This document shows, in pieces, positions 44,363 through 54,580 of a stretch of 54,706 bases of DNA (its first letter is position 1; every line of letters begins with the position of its first letter). Position numbers and translations under genes: made by a program. The stretch covers positions 1 to 54,706 of the forward strand of contig NZ_CADDTS010000024.1 in NCBI RefSeq assembly GCF_902753875.1, written 5' to 3'. A model generated the notes under the pieces. It ran no database searches and was not told the DNA's origin. It saw only the letters and a program-made list of their open reading frames with translations. This stretch comes from Acinetobacter bouvetii. Lineage in GTDB: Bacteria > Pseudomonadota > Gammaproteobacteria > Pseudomonadales > Moraxellaceae.

Positions 44363-46564
44363 TTAAAAATCAAAACTGGCGCTTAGTTTAAAAGTACGCG
44401 GCTCACTCAAAGTTAAATAACTATAGTCATTGACTGAAGCCGATGCCCAGTAATCTTTATCCAGCACATTAGTCACAGAAAAATTAAAAGTTGTCGGTAC
44501 CTGACTAATCTGGGTTTTATAGTTCGCGCCAATATCTACGCGAGTCCAATCTTTCAATTTCAACGTATTGGCATTGTTGGCATAGCTTGAACCGGTATAC
44601 AGAATACGACCATTTAAGCTGATATCCTGTTCAATCGGCAGCTGCCAGTCCGCTTCTGCATTGGCTTGGAATTTTGGCACACCTACCACTTCATTGCCTT
44701 CAAACAGGCCATTGTAGGTATTTTTCTGTTCCGTATTCAGCCAGGTGGCACCACCTAAAATTTTCACGCTGTCAGTCAGCTGGCCATAGGCATTAAACTC
44801 AAGCCCCTGATGAATATTTTTAGCTTCAGAGATTTGCGGGCTGCCCGAACCATTGACTGCCGCTTTTTGACGGTCGGTATAGAAGTAATTCAACGCACCG
44901 CCTATACGGCCATTTTCATATTTCAGACCCAGTTCTTTTTGCTTAGATACAAAAGGATCGGCCACATGGTAATTGCCAACATCGTCAATCAGCGCGTCGC
45001 CTTGCACCAAAGCTTCAATATAATTGCCATAGACAGACAGTTCCGGTGTCAGCTTATAGCTTAGTCCAAGCGCCGGGGTAACTTTATTTTCATTAATGTC
45101 GGTTTGATGCACACCATATTGATAAACGTTCTGTTCAATTTCCTGATAGCGTGCGCCCAGCATGACATTCAGCCGCTTATCCAGAAATGAAATATTGTCA
45201 CCCAATGCAACACTGGTGAGTGTGGTTTCGCCGGCTTTAGGATGGGTTCCTGCAGCGCCCAGCCACTTATTGATATTCGACTGGCCGGTATAGATTGGAC
45301 TGTAAAAATTGTCAGTCAGACTAGTCGCGTAGCCATAACTGAAGCTTTTATCTGCCTTATAAAGTGAACCGGACAGCACCACATTATGCTTGGCAGCACC
45401 GGTTTCAAATTTGGTTCTTAAGCCCACTTCCCCGGTATGGATTTTATCTTTGCGTGGAATGATCGAGGCCGATAATTTGGCAGCGCCTGTTTGCGCATCA
45501 CTGACTTGCTGGCTGGAATACACGCCATTTTCTTCTGAACTGCGGAAACCGTATGCAGCATAAGCCGTTGTAGCATCCGTCAAATCATATTCTGCACGAA
45601 GACTGCCAAACACATCTTCTTCATTGGAATAGGTCCAGGACTGCCCGTGATAATTCACATATTGCGAAGCACTTGGCATGCTCGTAACCGCATTGGTTAA
45701 ACGCAGGCTCGGCCGGTTGGCTTCGAGGCGGTTATTGTTATAGCCCAAATCAGCTGAAACACGCAGCTTATCGCCTTTATAATCAGCCGAAACAGAAGCC
45801 AGACCTAAAGAATTATCTTCTTTATCGACTTCTGTTCCACCTTGATGATAGGCCGTATTTACACGTACACCAAACTTGTCGCTTTCCCCAAAACGACGTG
45901 AAATATCAGAGGATACATAGCCGCCATTAAAATCTGTGCCTATTTTTATGCGGTTTAGCGCTTCACTGCTTGCACGTTTCGGCAACAAATTGATAGATCC
46001 ACCAATGCCTGTACCCCCAGGAATAGCCCCATTTAAAAAGGCAGAAGCCCCCTTAAACACCTCTACCCGTTCAAATAGTTCGGTTGGAATATATTGGCGC
46101 GGCAAAATGCCATACAGGCCGTTATAGGCCGTGTCATCTGAAGCCAGCACAAAACCACGCAAAAAATAGGCTTCCTGAAAGTTACCGTAGCCTTTAGCGG
46201 TACGCACACCTGCATCGGCTTGCAGCACATCCCCCACACTGTCCGCCTGACGTTCCTGAATATACTGATTGGTGTAACTGGTAAGGTTGAACGGCGTGTC
46301 TAGATTTTTTTGGTTGCCGAATATACCAACCTTGCCACCGGTTGCCACTTGACCACCTGCATAGGCCTCCATTAACCCTTCTGCTGAGGCATCGGCACTG
46401 ACTTCCAAACGAATGGTGTCTAAAGTAACGACATCTTGCTGACCTGTTGTGGCGGAGTCCTTCTCTCCTTCAAGCACTTCAGCTGCATGGGCAGCAGCGA
46501 TGCCATTAGCAACTAAAGCCATCATTACCGCCAGCTGTGTAAGTTTTAACATGGGAGCACTCAT
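44363..46564 (-). CDS. TonB-dependent siderophore receptor
   Basis: A 733-residue outer-membrane receptor for ferric siderophores. It has a signal peptide (about residues 1-27, ending AAAHA), a Ton-box-like VVTLDTIRLEV early in the mature part, the plug domain (about 75-210: VGDVLQADAGVRTAKGYGNFQEAYFLRGF, IPTELFERVEVFKGASAFLNG, GGSINLLPKRAS) and a 22-strand barrel ending in the terminal Phe (FKLSASFDF). Start may be residue 1 or Met5. A Fur-box-like site lies about 33 bases upstream. The siderophore is not known; no biosynthesis genes are adjacent. Confidence 0.94.
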   Translation of the reverse strand: MSAPMLKLTQLAVMMALVANGIAAAHAAEVLEGEKDSATTGQQDVVTLDTIRLEVSADASAEGLMEAYAGGQVATGGKVGIFGNQKNLDTPFNLTSYTNQYIQERQADSVGDVLQADAGVRTAKGYGNFQEAYFLRGFVLASDDTAYNGLYGILPRQYIPTELFERVEVFKGASAFLNGAIPGGTGIGGSINLLPKRASSEALNRIKIGTDFNGGYVSSDISRRFGESDKFGVRVNTAYHQGGTEVDKEDNSLGLASVSADYKGDKLRVSADLGYNNNRLEANRPSLRLTNAVTSMPSASQYVNYHGQSWTYSNEEDVFGSLRAEYDLTDATTAYAAYGFRSSEENGVYSSQQVSDAQTGAAKLSASIIPRKDKIHTGEVGLRTKFETGAAKHNVVLSGSLYKADKSFSYGYATSLTDNFYSPIYTGQSNINKWLGAAGTHPKAGETTLTSVALGDNISFLDKRLNVMLGARYQEIEQNVYQYGVHQTDINENKVTPALGLSYKLTPELSVYGNYIEALVQGDALIDDVGNYHVADPFVSKQKELGLKYENGRIGGALNYFYTDRQKAAVNGSGSPQISEAKNIHQGLEFNAYGQLTDSVKILGGATWLNTEQKNTYNGLFEGNEVVGVPKFQANAEADWQLPIEQDISLNGRILYTGSSYANNANTLKLKDWTRVDIGANYKTQISQVPTTFNFSVTNVLDKDYWASASVNDYSYLTLSEPRTFKLSASFDF

Positions 46565-46596
46565 AAAGTGAAATATAAAAAATTAGCCGCCACATT

Positions 46597-46615
46597 AAAT
46601 GATAATGATTTTTAT
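46597..46615 (-). promoter_or_regulatory. Fur box candidate upstream of the TonB receptor
   Basis: AAATGATAATGATTTTTAT matches the GATAATGATAATCATTATC consensus well in its left half (TGATAATGAT). Located 33 bases before the receptor start, consistent with iron repression by Fur. Confidence 0.75.
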
Positions 46616-46879
46616 TTGTGCTTAAATTATGATTAATCTTAAGAAATTATGAATAAAAATAGCAGTTTTATTGTATTTTTTTATCAAGAAGTAAAATTCA
46701 GTCTATTTTTTATCTAGGTGTGGGGATGTTAGGATATGGGAAGACTTGATGCTTAACTCATATAAGCACATGGAATCATTAAATATTATTCAGAATATGA
46801 GTCAAAATCTCGCCTTTATCCCCATTTTTATCAAAGTCATATTTTTAAATTTTTATCAAAGTCACATTTCTCAAAAAGC
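46616..46879. other. Intergenic region between the TonB receptor and gpx
   Basis: AT-rich sequence. It holds a 20-base direct repeat with one mismatch (TTTTTATCAAAGTCAYATTT) at 46825-46844 and 46850-46869, next to the gpx terminator. No gene is supported. Confidence 0.5.
46825..46869. repeat. Tandem direct repeat, 20 bases with one mismatch
   Basis: The element TTTTTATCAAAGTCAYATTT occurs at 46825-46844 and 46850-46869, a 25-base offset. It sits just before the gpx terminator hairpin. Confidence 0.6.
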
Positions 46880-46903
46880 AAAGGCGCAATATACTGCGCC
46901 TTT
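46880..46903 (-). terminator. Intrinsic terminator of the msrB-gpx pair
   Basis: AAAGGCGCA (46880-46888) pairs with TGCGCCTTT (46895-46903). T-rich sequence follows on the minus strand. Confidence 0.8.
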
Positions 46904-46931
46904 ATTCCCTTTGATTCTCAGTCTGCTTAAA

Positions 46932-47423
46932 TCAACCTACATTTGCCGCCAGACACTGTTCAATATCCTGCTCCAATGCTTCCGGCTTCGTGGTCGGTGC
47001 ATAGCGGTTGACCACTTTGCCATCTCGACCAATCAAGAACTTGGTAAAATTCCATTTAATGCCGTTACCCAAGACGCCTTTCGAGTTATTGGTCAAATAT
47101 CGAAACAGAATATGTGCTTCTGGCCCCTTTACATCGACTTTGGCAAACATGGGGAAATTTACGCCATAATTCTTTTGGCAAAATGCTCCAATCTGATCAT
47201 TAGATCCCGGATCTTGTCCCCCAAACTGGTTACAAGGAAATCCCAACACTTCAAATCCCTGATCCTTGTATTTTTCATACAATTTCTCAAGCCCCGCAAA
47301 TTGGGGCGTGAAACCGCATTTGCTGGCAGTATTTACGATTAATAAAACTTTGCCGTCATAGTCTGCAAATGATTTATTTTTTCCATCTAACAACTCAGCG
47401 TCAAACTGATAAATGTTGGTCAT
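46932..47423 (-). CDS. Glutathione peroxidase family protein
   Basis: A 163-residue thiol peroxidase of the GPX family. The catalytic Cys is in [11 protein letters not shown] (about residue 36), with the Gln in [13 protein letters not shown] and the Trp-Asn in [14 protein letters not shown]. Cys, not selenocysteine, is encoded. Such proteins often use thioredoxin rather than glutathione to reduce hydroperoxides. The start overlaps the msrB stop (ATGA, 4 bases), so the two are coupled, a sensible pairing for oxidative-stress repair. Confidence 0.94.
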   Translation of the reverse strand: MTNIYQFDAELLDGKNKSFADYDGKVLLIVNTASKCGFTPQFAGLEKLYEKYKDQGFEVLGFPCNQFGGQDPGSNDQIGAFCQKNYGVNFPMFAKVDVKGPEAHILFRYLTNNSKGVLGNGIKWNFTKFLIGRDGKVVNRYAPTTKPEALEQDIEQCLAANVG

Positions 47424-47839
47424 GGATAGGTTCCCTCGTCACTTTTTTCTTGTGTTTTTAATTCTAATGAAGCGGAATTAACGCAATAGCGCAATCCTGT
47501 TGGTTGTGGGCCATCTTCAAAAACATGCCCTAAATGTGCACCACAATGATGGCAAACAATTTCTGTTCTGGCCATACCATGGCTGGCATCCTGATTCTCA
47601 TCAATCACTCCACTGGAAATTGGCTTATAAAAACTCGGCCAGCCACTGCCGCTGTCATATTTGGTTTCGGAAGAAAATAATTCCTCGCCACAACAACGAC
47701 ATAGATAAACCCCAGCTTGCTTGGTATTCCAGTATTTTCCTGTAAAAGCAGGCTCCGTCCCCTTCTGACGTGTAATGCGAAACTCTTCTGGCGATAACTC
47801 TCTTTGCCATTCTCTTTCTGTTTTATTGAGTTTTCCCAT
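47420..47839 (-). CDS. msrB: Peptide-methionine (R)-S-oxide reductase
   Basis: MsrB reduces the R form of methionine sulfoxide in proteins. The 139 residues show zinc-binding pairs ([21 protein letters not shown]), the [12 protein letters not shown] motif and the catalytic Cys in [13 protein letters not shown]. Length is typical for stand-alone MsrB. The stop overlaps the downstream gpx start. Confidence 0.96.
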   Translation of the reverse strand: MGKLNKTEREWQRELSPEEFRITRQKGTEPAFTGKYWNTKQAGVYLCRCCGEELFSSETKYDSGSGWPSFYKPISSGVIDENQDASHGMARTEIVCHHCGAHLGHVFEDGPQPTGLRYCVNSASLELKTQEKSDEGTYP

Positions 47840-48067
47840 GATGACGTCCCTTTATATCGTGCTATTTAAAATAGGATAATCGTATATTTACGTCATTCAA
47901 TCTTAAATTTCTAGTCTTTATTCAACAATTTACAAAATCCATATAATGCTCAAAAAAGCAAAAAGTAAGCAATTACAAAAACAAGGTAAGCAATCTTAAA
48001 AATTAAATGCTTTTTTGTGAGCAAATTTAGTGTTAGGCTTAGTCCTACTCTTGCTCAGGATTAAAAA

Positions 48068-49498
48068 ATGTCGCAGAAAAAGAGCGTAATTTTTAAAAAT
48101 CTGCTGCCTGTGATTAAACAATATCAACAGACAGGGTTTACGCATGAAAAAATTGTTGCTTTACTCCGGGATGAACATCATCTCGATCTGGTAACAACCG
48201 AGACATTTAAAAGCTATTTATATCGTTATGCAAAAGTGAACTCCACTCTTTCCGAGAACATAAAAATGCCGAATACTTTCCACACCCCACGCGAAATTAA
48301 GAAATCGTCTAAGCTCGAGCATGTTTGCTACGACATTCGCGGGCCAGTGTTGCGAGCGGCCAACGAGATGGAAGAGGCCGGTCACAAAATCATTAAACTG
48401 AATATTGGTAACCCCGCCCCATTCGGTTTTGAAGCACCACAAGAAATTATTAACGATGTGGCTTTAAATCTACCCAATGCGATTGGTTATACCGACTCCA
48501 AAGGTATTTTCCCTGCACGTAAAGCCATTTGTCAGTATTACCAGCAAAAAGGCATCCTCAACATGCATGTGAATGACGTGTATGTGGGCAATGGTGTATC
48601 TGAACTGATTGTGATGGCCATGCAAGGTCTTTTGGATGACGGCGATGAAATGCTGGTGCCAATGCCTGACTATCCATTATGGACAGCAGCAGTAAATCTT
48701 TCAGGCGGTACGGCGATTCACTATAAATGTGATGAGGAAAACTACTGGTATCCTGACATTGTGGATATGGAAAGCAAAATCACGCCAAATACACGTGGTA
48801 TTGTAATTATCAATCCAAACAACCCGACAGGTGCAGTTTACCCACGTCATGTGCTTGAACAGATTGTGGCACTGGCTAAAAAATATGACCTGATTTTATT
48901 TGCAGACGAAATCTACGACAAAATCGTCTATGATGGTATTGAGCATGTATCAGTGGCTGCTTTAGCTGGTGATCAGTTATGTATTTCATTCAACGGTCTG
49001 TCTAAAGCCTACCGTATTGCCGGCTACCGTTCAGGCTGGATGGCAATCACTGGCGATAAATCACGTGCCTTGGACTATATTGAAGGTTTGGACATGCTCG
49101 CTTCTATGCGTTTATGTGCTAACCATCAGGCGCAATATGCGATTCAAACCGCTTTAGGTGGTTATCAATCTATTAATGATTTGATCCGTCCAGGTGGCCG
49201 CTTGTATGAACAACGCAATATCGCTTGGGAAATGCTGAATGACATTCCGGGCGTGACCTGTGTTAAACCTGAAGGTGCCATGTACTGCTTCCCTAGATTG
49301 GATCCGGAAGTTTATCCAATTCAAGATGACGAAAAATTCATGCTCGACTTGTTGCGTGCGGAAAAAGTCTTACTGGTTCAAGGGACTGGTTTTAACTGGC
49401 CAACGCCTGATCATTTCCGCGTGGTGTTCTTGCCTGCCGAAAATGAATTGCGTGAAGCGATTACACGTTTAGGTCGCTTTCTGGCAAAAATGCGTTAA
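48068..49498 (+). CDS. alaA: Alanine aminotransferase AlaA-like with N-terminal extension
   Basis: A 476-residue protein with a good AGGA site. Residues about 72-476 are a full AlaA-like class I aminotransferase (YDIRGPVLRAANEMEEAGHKI, LNIGNPAPFGFEAP, YTDSKGIFPARKAI, INPNNPTGAVYP, FADEIYDKIVYDG and FNGLSKAYRIAGYRSGW with the PLP Lys). AlaA makes alanine from pyruvate and glutamate. The first about 60 residues are additional: helical, with GFTHEKIVALLRDEHHLDLVT and ETFKSYLYRYAK, resembling a small helix-turn-helix of the type common in plasmid and mobile-element proteins. E. coli AlaA, about 405 residues, lacks it. Confidence 0.9.
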   Translation: MSQKKSVIFKNLLPVIKQYQQTGFTHEKIVALLRDEHHLDLVTTETFKSYLYRYAKVNSTLSENIKMPNTFHTPREIKKSSKLEHVCYDIRGPVLRAANEMEEAGHKIIKLNIGNPAPFGFEAPQEIINDVALNLPNAIGYTDSKGIFPARKAICQYYQQKGILNMHVNDVYVGNGVSELIVMAMQGLLDDGDEMLVPMPDYPLWTAAVNLSGGTAIHYKCDEENYWYPDIVDMESKITPNTRGIVIINPNNPTGAVYPRHVLEQIVALAKKYDLILFADEIYDKIVYDGIEHVSVAALAGDQLCISFNGLSKAYRIAGYRSGWMAITGDKSRALDYIEGLDMLASMRLCANHQAQYAIQTALGGYQSINDLIRPGGRLYEQRNIAWEMLNDIPGVTCVKPEGAMYCFPRLDPEVYPIQDDEKFMLDLLRAEKVLLVQGTGFNWPTPDHFRVVFLPAENELREAITRLGRFLAKMR

Positions 49499-49513
49499 GT
49501 TCAAACTGCTTAA

Positions 49514-49543
49514 AAAAACCGCGTGAATCACGCGGTTTTTTAT
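49514..49543 (+). terminator. Terminator of alaA
   Basis: AAAAACCGCGTG and CACGCGGTTTTT flank an AAT loop (49514-49540), with a T-run. Bidirectional, shared with the acyltransferase gene. Confidence 0.9.
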
Positions 49544-49558
49544 GGCTGCTTTGAGAGT

Positions 49559-51538
49559 TTATTCATCTTTAAGCGGATTGCCATACTGTTTTAGATATGC
49601 AATTCCTAACGCTCTAGAACCCTGATTATTAATATGGTTGCTGTCTTTATTGCGATATAAAGGCAGCTCATTAACACTAATTTTGCACACCTGCTGATTG
49701 CAGAGTACCTTGGTCGGGTCAATGATTTTTAATTGAGGATATTTCCGTTTGGCCTCCGCCACGATGCGGTTAAATGGAGCTAAGCGCGCTTCATATTTGC
49801 GTCTGGAAATCGTGCACTGTGCATGGGTATGTAAAATTTCATTACGCAGGATACAGTCTGCCGGAACACTGTCCTGATCGAGTCTTGGCACGTCCTGCAG
49901 CACAATCACCTGATCACTGGCCTGATATGCATTTTCCAAAGCTTTCATAAAACTAGTTTTAAAGATTTTTTCATTGGAATGATGCGTCCCATCTTCCAGT
50001 TTCACTTCATGACCAAAATACGGCACATAAGAACCCGCTAAAATAATGGTGGGATAATGGTTTTTGGCAAGATGCGCAGTAATAGCCTTATTTCTGATTT
50101 CAAACTTGTCGAGCTTTTCCCACTTATTGAAATTCAACTCCGAACGCTGTACCCCAGGAAGATAGAAAGTTGAACTTTGGGTAATATCATAGCCACGCAA
50201 ATTGGCATCTTTGGCCCAGACATCCAGCATGGCGGTATAAGCATTGGCATGAGAATCCCCCAGTAGCAGAAAATCGATATCTGCTTTGGCCTTGCCCAGT
50301 ACACATTGCTTCGGATCGGGTAAAGCTTTCGGGTCAGCAGTATCCATGCATTGACTGCGAATAACATGCGCAAAAGAATTGAGCGCTTCTTGTTTAAGAT
50401 AAACAGAATGTGGAAAGCGATCAGGAAAACCATCATATTCATTCACTGTCTTGGCTATGACAATAAAGCACAAAGCAGGCAGCAAAAACCCCAGAATAAT
50501 CACTTGATCATTTGCCGCCAATACAAAGCGCTTGGCCGGTTTTTCAAACAGTTGATAGGTTAAAAATGCCAGCAATATCGATAGCAAGATAATTACCGCC
50601 TGATGTTCAGCGCTTAAAGGCAGCATATAGATGCCAAACAACACCACAATCGGCCAGTGCCACAAATACATCGGATAGGAAATTTTCCCGATCCATGTAC
50701 TTAAAGGATTACACAGCAATAGATTGTTTGAGCTTGAAACTTGTCCAAGATAAATAATCAGCGCAGTCGCCAAACAAGGAATCAGCGCCATTAGTCCGGG
50801 AAATGGCGTTTGCTTGTCAAAGTAGATGGCGGCTGCAAACAACACGGTTACGGCTGCCCAGACCAGACTTTGCTGCAATAGTTTGGGCAGCTTGATTTGA
50901 GGTAAAAAACACAGCCATGCCCCAATCAATAGCTCGAAAGCACGTACAGGCATACTAAAATAGGCTTTCGCGGCATTTTGCCCCAACTGGTACTGGGCAT
51001 AAAAGATCATGATTCCAGTTAATACCGTGACTATCGCTAATGCATATTTACGTGAAACTTTACCAATAACAAGCCACAGCAATAATGGCCAAAAAAGATA
51101 GAACTGCTCTTCTACCCCCAACGACCACAAATGCAATAAAGGTACACCTTCGACACTTGGGCTAAAATAATCCCCAACCTCATTGCGCATATAGAGGTTT
51201 GCCATGAGCACAGTTGCATACATGACGCTATTAAAATATTCACTCAAATCATCCGGCAGCATCACCTGCCAGGCAATAACACTGACCACGCTGAGCACGG
51301 TGAAATAGGCAGGCGCTAAACGAACCACACGTTTCTTGTAAAATCGGGCAATTGAAAAACGTTGGGACTGAATATCTTGGGTTAAAATAATAGTAATGAG
51401 ATAACCCGAAATGACAAAAAATATATCCACGCCAATATATCCACCGGAAAATAAAGTTATTCCGATGTGGTTAAAAATCACCAGTAAAACTGCGATCGCT
51501 CTTAAGCCATCGATATCAGCACGATATGAAAGATTCAT
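49559..51538 (-). CDS. OafA/YrhL-type acyltransferase with SGNH domain
   Basis: A 659-residue inner-membrane acyltransferase-3 protein. The N-terminal about 370 residues are multi-spanning, starting YRADIDGLRAIAVLLVIFNHIG with the catalytic His, and containing the GGYIGVDIFFVISGYLIT and HLWSLGVEEQFYLFWPLLL motifs. The C-terminal about 280 residues form an SGNH hydrolase-like domain: LLLGDSHANAYTAML (Ser) and SNHINNQGSRALG (His), the pair of catalytic blocks. Such fusions O-acetylate surface polysaccharide or peptidoglycan outside the membrane. The substrate is unknown. Confidence 0.94.
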   Translation of the reverse strand: MNLSYRADIDGLRAIAVLLVIFNHIGITLFSGGYIGVDIFFVISGYLITIILTQDIQSQRFSIARFYKKRVVRLAPAYFTVLSVVSVIAWQVMLPDDLSEYFNSVMYATVLMANLYMRNEVGDYFSPSVEGVPLLHLWSLGVEEQFYLFWPLLLWLVIGKVSRKYALAIVTVLTGIMIFYAQYQLGQNAAKAYFSMPVRAFELLIGAWLCFLPQIKLPKLLQQSLVWAAVTVLFAAAIYFDKQTPFPGLMALIPCLATALIIYLGQVSSSNNLLLCNPLSTWIGKISYPMYLWHWPIVVLFGIYMLPLSAEHQAVIILLSILLAFLTYQLFEKPAKRFVLAANDQVIILGFLLPALCFIVIAKTVNEYDGFPDRFPHSVYLKQEALNSFAHVIRSQCMDTADPKALPDPKQCVLGKAKADIDFLLLGDSHANAYTAMLDVWAKDANLRGYDITQSSTFYLPGVQRSELNFNKWEKLDKFEIRNKAITAHLAKNHYPTIILAGSYVPYFGHEVKLEDGTHHSNEKIFKTSFMKALENAYQASDQVIVLQDVPRLDQDSVPADCILRNEILHTHAQCTISRRKYEARLAPFNRIVAEAKRKYPQLKIIDPTKVLCNQQVCKISVNELPLYRNKDSNHINNQGSRALGIAYLKQYGNPLKDE

Positions 51539-51754
51539 AATTCAGATAATGACCATCACTTATTCAGATTGTAGGCCTTTATTCAGAAAACTCAATTTGC
51601 AAAAGCAAACCTAACGTTCAACTTAACGTGAGCAGGCCAATATTCGTTTTGGCTCAGGACTGAGGCACTTTGTTTTTACTGCGTTTTGTTATTTACAGTC
51701 CTACAAAATCCGCCTTACTCATGCTATTTATATGCGGGATAGATTATAAATACT

Positions 51755-52948
51755 GTGAGCACATGGATGTCCTCAAACAACCTAAAACTGAGTATTTTCT
51801 TATGTTTAAGTATGTGCTTAGGCATTGGCATTTTACGTTTTTCTTATACAGCGCTGTTACCGGGTACCCGTGAAGCCTTTGCCTGGACAGCTGGTTTTGC
51901 CAGTATTTTAGGCAGTGCCAACTTGTTGGGCTATTTAATGGGCGCATTTACTGCCATGCGTTTGCCTCAAGACAAGAGTATGGCGTTGTATATTCAAATG
52001 GCTGCGATTGCAGGCATGTTCAGTTTAATGTGCTGTGCTTTTTCTGACTTTCCCAAAGTCTGGTATATCTTTTGGCGGGTGATTTCGGGAATCAGTGGCG
52101 GCCTGCTCATGATTTTATCGCCGAGTGTAGTGGCGCAATGCTGTGATGTTCAGGATCGTTTTAAAATCAATTTTATCGGCTTTAGCGGTATTGGTCTGGG
52201 GGTATTATTGGCAACCCTGTTCCTGCCCTATCTGGATCAAATTGCCATACAGACCGCCTGGCTGATTTTATGTAGTTTTGCGCTGATCATTTGCATCTGC
52301 CTAAGCTTATTATTGCAGCAATTTAAACCGCATTTATCTGATCAATCAGCTTCAACCCCAGTCAAAGTGACCTTGAATTCCCTATTTTATAGTTTGCTGA
52401 TTGTGTATGCATGTAGCGCCTTTGCCTATATTCCGCATTCCTTGTTCTGGATTGATTATCTTAGCCATGAATTAAAATTGAGTCTGTTCTGGATTAACTT
52501 GAACTGGATTCTGTATGGTCTGGGCAGTGCCTTAGGTGCATTTTCTGCATATATACTGGCCAGAAAATACGGCAATTTCACTACACTCAAAATTTTGTAT
52601 AGTCTTTATATTCTGGCAATTTTTATTGCCGTTTTCACGAGCAGTCCACTTCTGACCTTTGCCTCTTCCTTCTTTACTGGCATGCTCAATCCTGCTGTGG
52701 TGTTTTTAACTTCCTATACCATTTTACAGCTGTATGGACTGGCGTATAAAAAGCTCTGGAGTATTGCAACGCTGTGTTTTGCATCGGTACAACTGCTTGG
52801 AGGATTAAGTTTTAGTAGCCTGCAACATTTTGGTGTGACCTATCATCAACAGTTTTTATTGGCGGCTTTGGTTTTATTATTAGGTACCTTGCAATTGGCT
52901 TGGCATACGCGAATACATCGATACAACTCAAGCAAACAAATTGACTAA
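51755..52948 (+). CDS. MFS transporter, YbfB/YjiJ type
   Basis: A 397-residue inner-membrane protein with about 12 membrane helices and the feature GILRFSYTALLPGTREAFAWTAGFASILGSANLLGYLMGAF typical of the YbfB family. The start is given as GTG 51755; the in-frame ATG 51767 (four residues later) is preceded by GTGAG at a better spacing and may be the true one. Substrates of this family are not well known. It is a single gene, next to icd (convergent). Confidence 0.85.
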   Translation: MSTWMSSNNLKLSIFLCLSMCLGIGILRFSYTALLPGTREAFAWTAGFASILGSANLLGYLMGAFTAMRLPQDKSMALYIQMAAIAGMFSLMCCAFSDFPKVWYIFWRVISGISGGLLMILSPSVVAQCCDVQDRFKINFIGFSGIGLGVLLATLFLPYLDQIAIQTAWLILCSFALIICICLSLLLQQFKPHLSDQSASTPVKVTLNSLFYSLLIVYACSAFAYIPHSLFWIDYLSHELKLSLFWINLNWILYGLGSALGAFSAYILARKYGNFTTLKILYSLYILAIFIAVFTSSPLLTFASSFFTGMLNPAVVFLTSYTILQLYGLAYKKLWSIATLCFASVQLLGGLSFSSLQHFGVTYHQQFLLAALVLLLGTLQLAWHTRIHRYNSSKQID

Positions 52949-53011
52949 ATCTATAAAACAAATTGCGGATAAACTTTGTGCAAATAATTTTTTTACTGAA
53001 TTTTTGAAGAG

Positions 53012-53043
53012 AATGCCAGTCAATTACTTGATTGACTGGCATT
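53012..53043 (-). terminator. Strong hairpin between the MFS gene and icd
   Basis: AATGCCAGTCAAT (53012-53024) and ATTGACTGGCATT (53031-53043) make a perfect 13-bp stem with a 6-base loop between convergent genes. T-runs beside it are weak on both sides. Confidence 0.65.
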
Positions 53044-53078
53044 ATTAACAGCGTTTTTAAACATAAATCAGTAATTGA

Positions 53079-54335
53079 TTACTTATCCATGTTATCAATA
53101 ATCGCTTGTCCGAATTCAGAACAGCGAAGCAGCGTTGCATTTGGCATCAAGCGTTCAAAGTCATAAGTTACCGTTTTAGCTGCAATTGCACCGGAAATTC
53201 CTTTAATAATTAAATCAGCAGCTTCTTTCCAGCCCATGTCACGCAGCATCATTTCCGCAGAAAGAATGATCGAACCCGGATTGACTTTATCTTGACCTGC
53301 ATATTTCGGCGCAGTGCCGTGAGTTGCTTCATACATCTGAATTGCACCGCCAATGTTTGCACCCGGTGCAATACCGATACCGCCCACCTCTGCTGCAAGC
53401 GCATCAGAAATATAGTCACCATTTAAATTCAGGGTCGCAATCACGGAATAATCTGCTGGACGCATCAAGATCTGTTGCAAAAACGCATCTGCAATCACAT
53501 CTTTAATGATGATATCTTTACCTGTTTTCGGGTTTTTGATTTTCACCCATGGGCCACCATCTAAGAGCTCACCACCGAAACGCTCAAGTGCGACTTCATA
53601 GCCCCACTCCTTAAACGCCCCTTCAGTATATTTCATGATGTTGCCTTTATGCACCAATGTCACACTTGGCTTGTTATTGTCGATAGCAAACTGGATTGCT
53701 TTACGAACCAGGCGCTGAGTCCCTTCTTTAGATACCGGTTTGATGCCAATCCCACAGTTATCTTCGAAACGGATTTTAGTGACACCCATTTCTTCTTTAA
53801 GGAACTTGATGATTTTTTTAGCTTCCGGCGAATCTGCTTTCCATTCAATACCTGCATAGATATCTTCCGAGTTTTCACGAAAAATCACCATGTCGGTTAA
53901 TTCCGGATGTTGAACTGGAGAAGGTACACCTTCAAACCAGCGCACTGGACGCACGCAGACATAAAGGTCTAATTCTTGTCGTAATGCCACATTTAAAGAT
54001 CGGATGCCACCACCCACTGGCGTGGTTAAAGGCCCTTTGATCGAAACAACATAATCACGAAGTGCTTCGAAGGTTTCTTCCGGCATGTAGGTGCCATAAA
54101 TGGTATTTGCTTTTTCGCCGCAGTACACTTCCATCCATTCGATGGAACGTTTGCCACCATAAGCTTTCTGAATGGCAGCATCTACGACTGCTTTCATTGC
54201 GGGTGTAATATCGACCCCAATACCATCGCCTTCAATGAAGGGAATAATCGGGTTGTTTGGTACATTCAGTGACAGATCTGCATTTACGGTAATTTTACTA
54301 CCATCTGCAGGAACAACGATTTTTTGATAACCCAT
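53079..54335 (-). CDS. icd: NADP-dependent isocitrate dehydrogenase
   Basis: Icd converts isocitrate to 2-oxoglutarate in the TCA cycle, making NADPH. The 418 residues are the length of the dimeric E. coli type. Motifs: [39 protein letters not shown] with the Ser (in RSLN) phosphorylated by IDH kinase/phosphatase in E. coli, [35 protein letters not shown], and [19 protein letters not shown]. Single gene, with its promoter in the region upstream (right) that borders the IS-like edge. Confidence 0.97.
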   Translation of the reverse strand: MGYQKIVVPADGSKITVNADLSLNVPNNPIIPFIEGDGIGVDITPAMKAVVDAAIQKAYGGKRSIEWMEVYCGEKANTIYGTYMPEETFEALRDYVVSIKGPLTTPVGGGIRSLNVALRQELDLYVCVRPVRWFEGVPSPVQHPELTDMVIFRENSEDIYAGIEWKADSPEAKKIIKFLKEEMGVTKIRFEDNCGIGIKPVSKEGTQRLVRKAIQFAIDNNKPSVTLVHKGNIMKYTEGAFKEWGYEVALERFGGELLDGGPWVKIKNPKTGKDIIIKDVIADAFLQQILMRPADYSVIATLNLNGDYISDALAAEVGGIGIAPGANIGGAIQMYEATHGTAPKYAGQDKVNPGSIILSAEMMLRDMGWKEAADLIIKGISGAIAAKTVTYDFERLMPNATLLRCSEFGQAIIDNMDK

Positions 54336-54580
54336 TGTATAGCTTCTCCCTTTATATCTGGCGATATCTAAAAATATTTACCGATTAGGCAATACTTTCG
54401 TCCTTTCTTAACGCATAATAGTTTAATTGAATTCCACTGTGTTTAAGATTTATACAGGAAATAACTGCATTTCCCAATTGAATAAAACTTAACCTTTTTT
54501 AGCATTATGTAATTACAGAAGTCATTTCCTATGAAAATCGTCATTCTGAATACATCATTATTGAATATTAATTTATATTA
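54336..54580. other. icd upstream region
   Basis: About 245 AT-rich bases between icd and the putative insertion-sequence end, containing the icd promoter. No gene is seen. Confidence 0.45.

Noticed and set aside
46746..47342. 198-codon plus-strand ORF over the gpx gene
   Set aside because: It is antisense to gpx, which has clear family motifs; the plus-strand frame has no family features.
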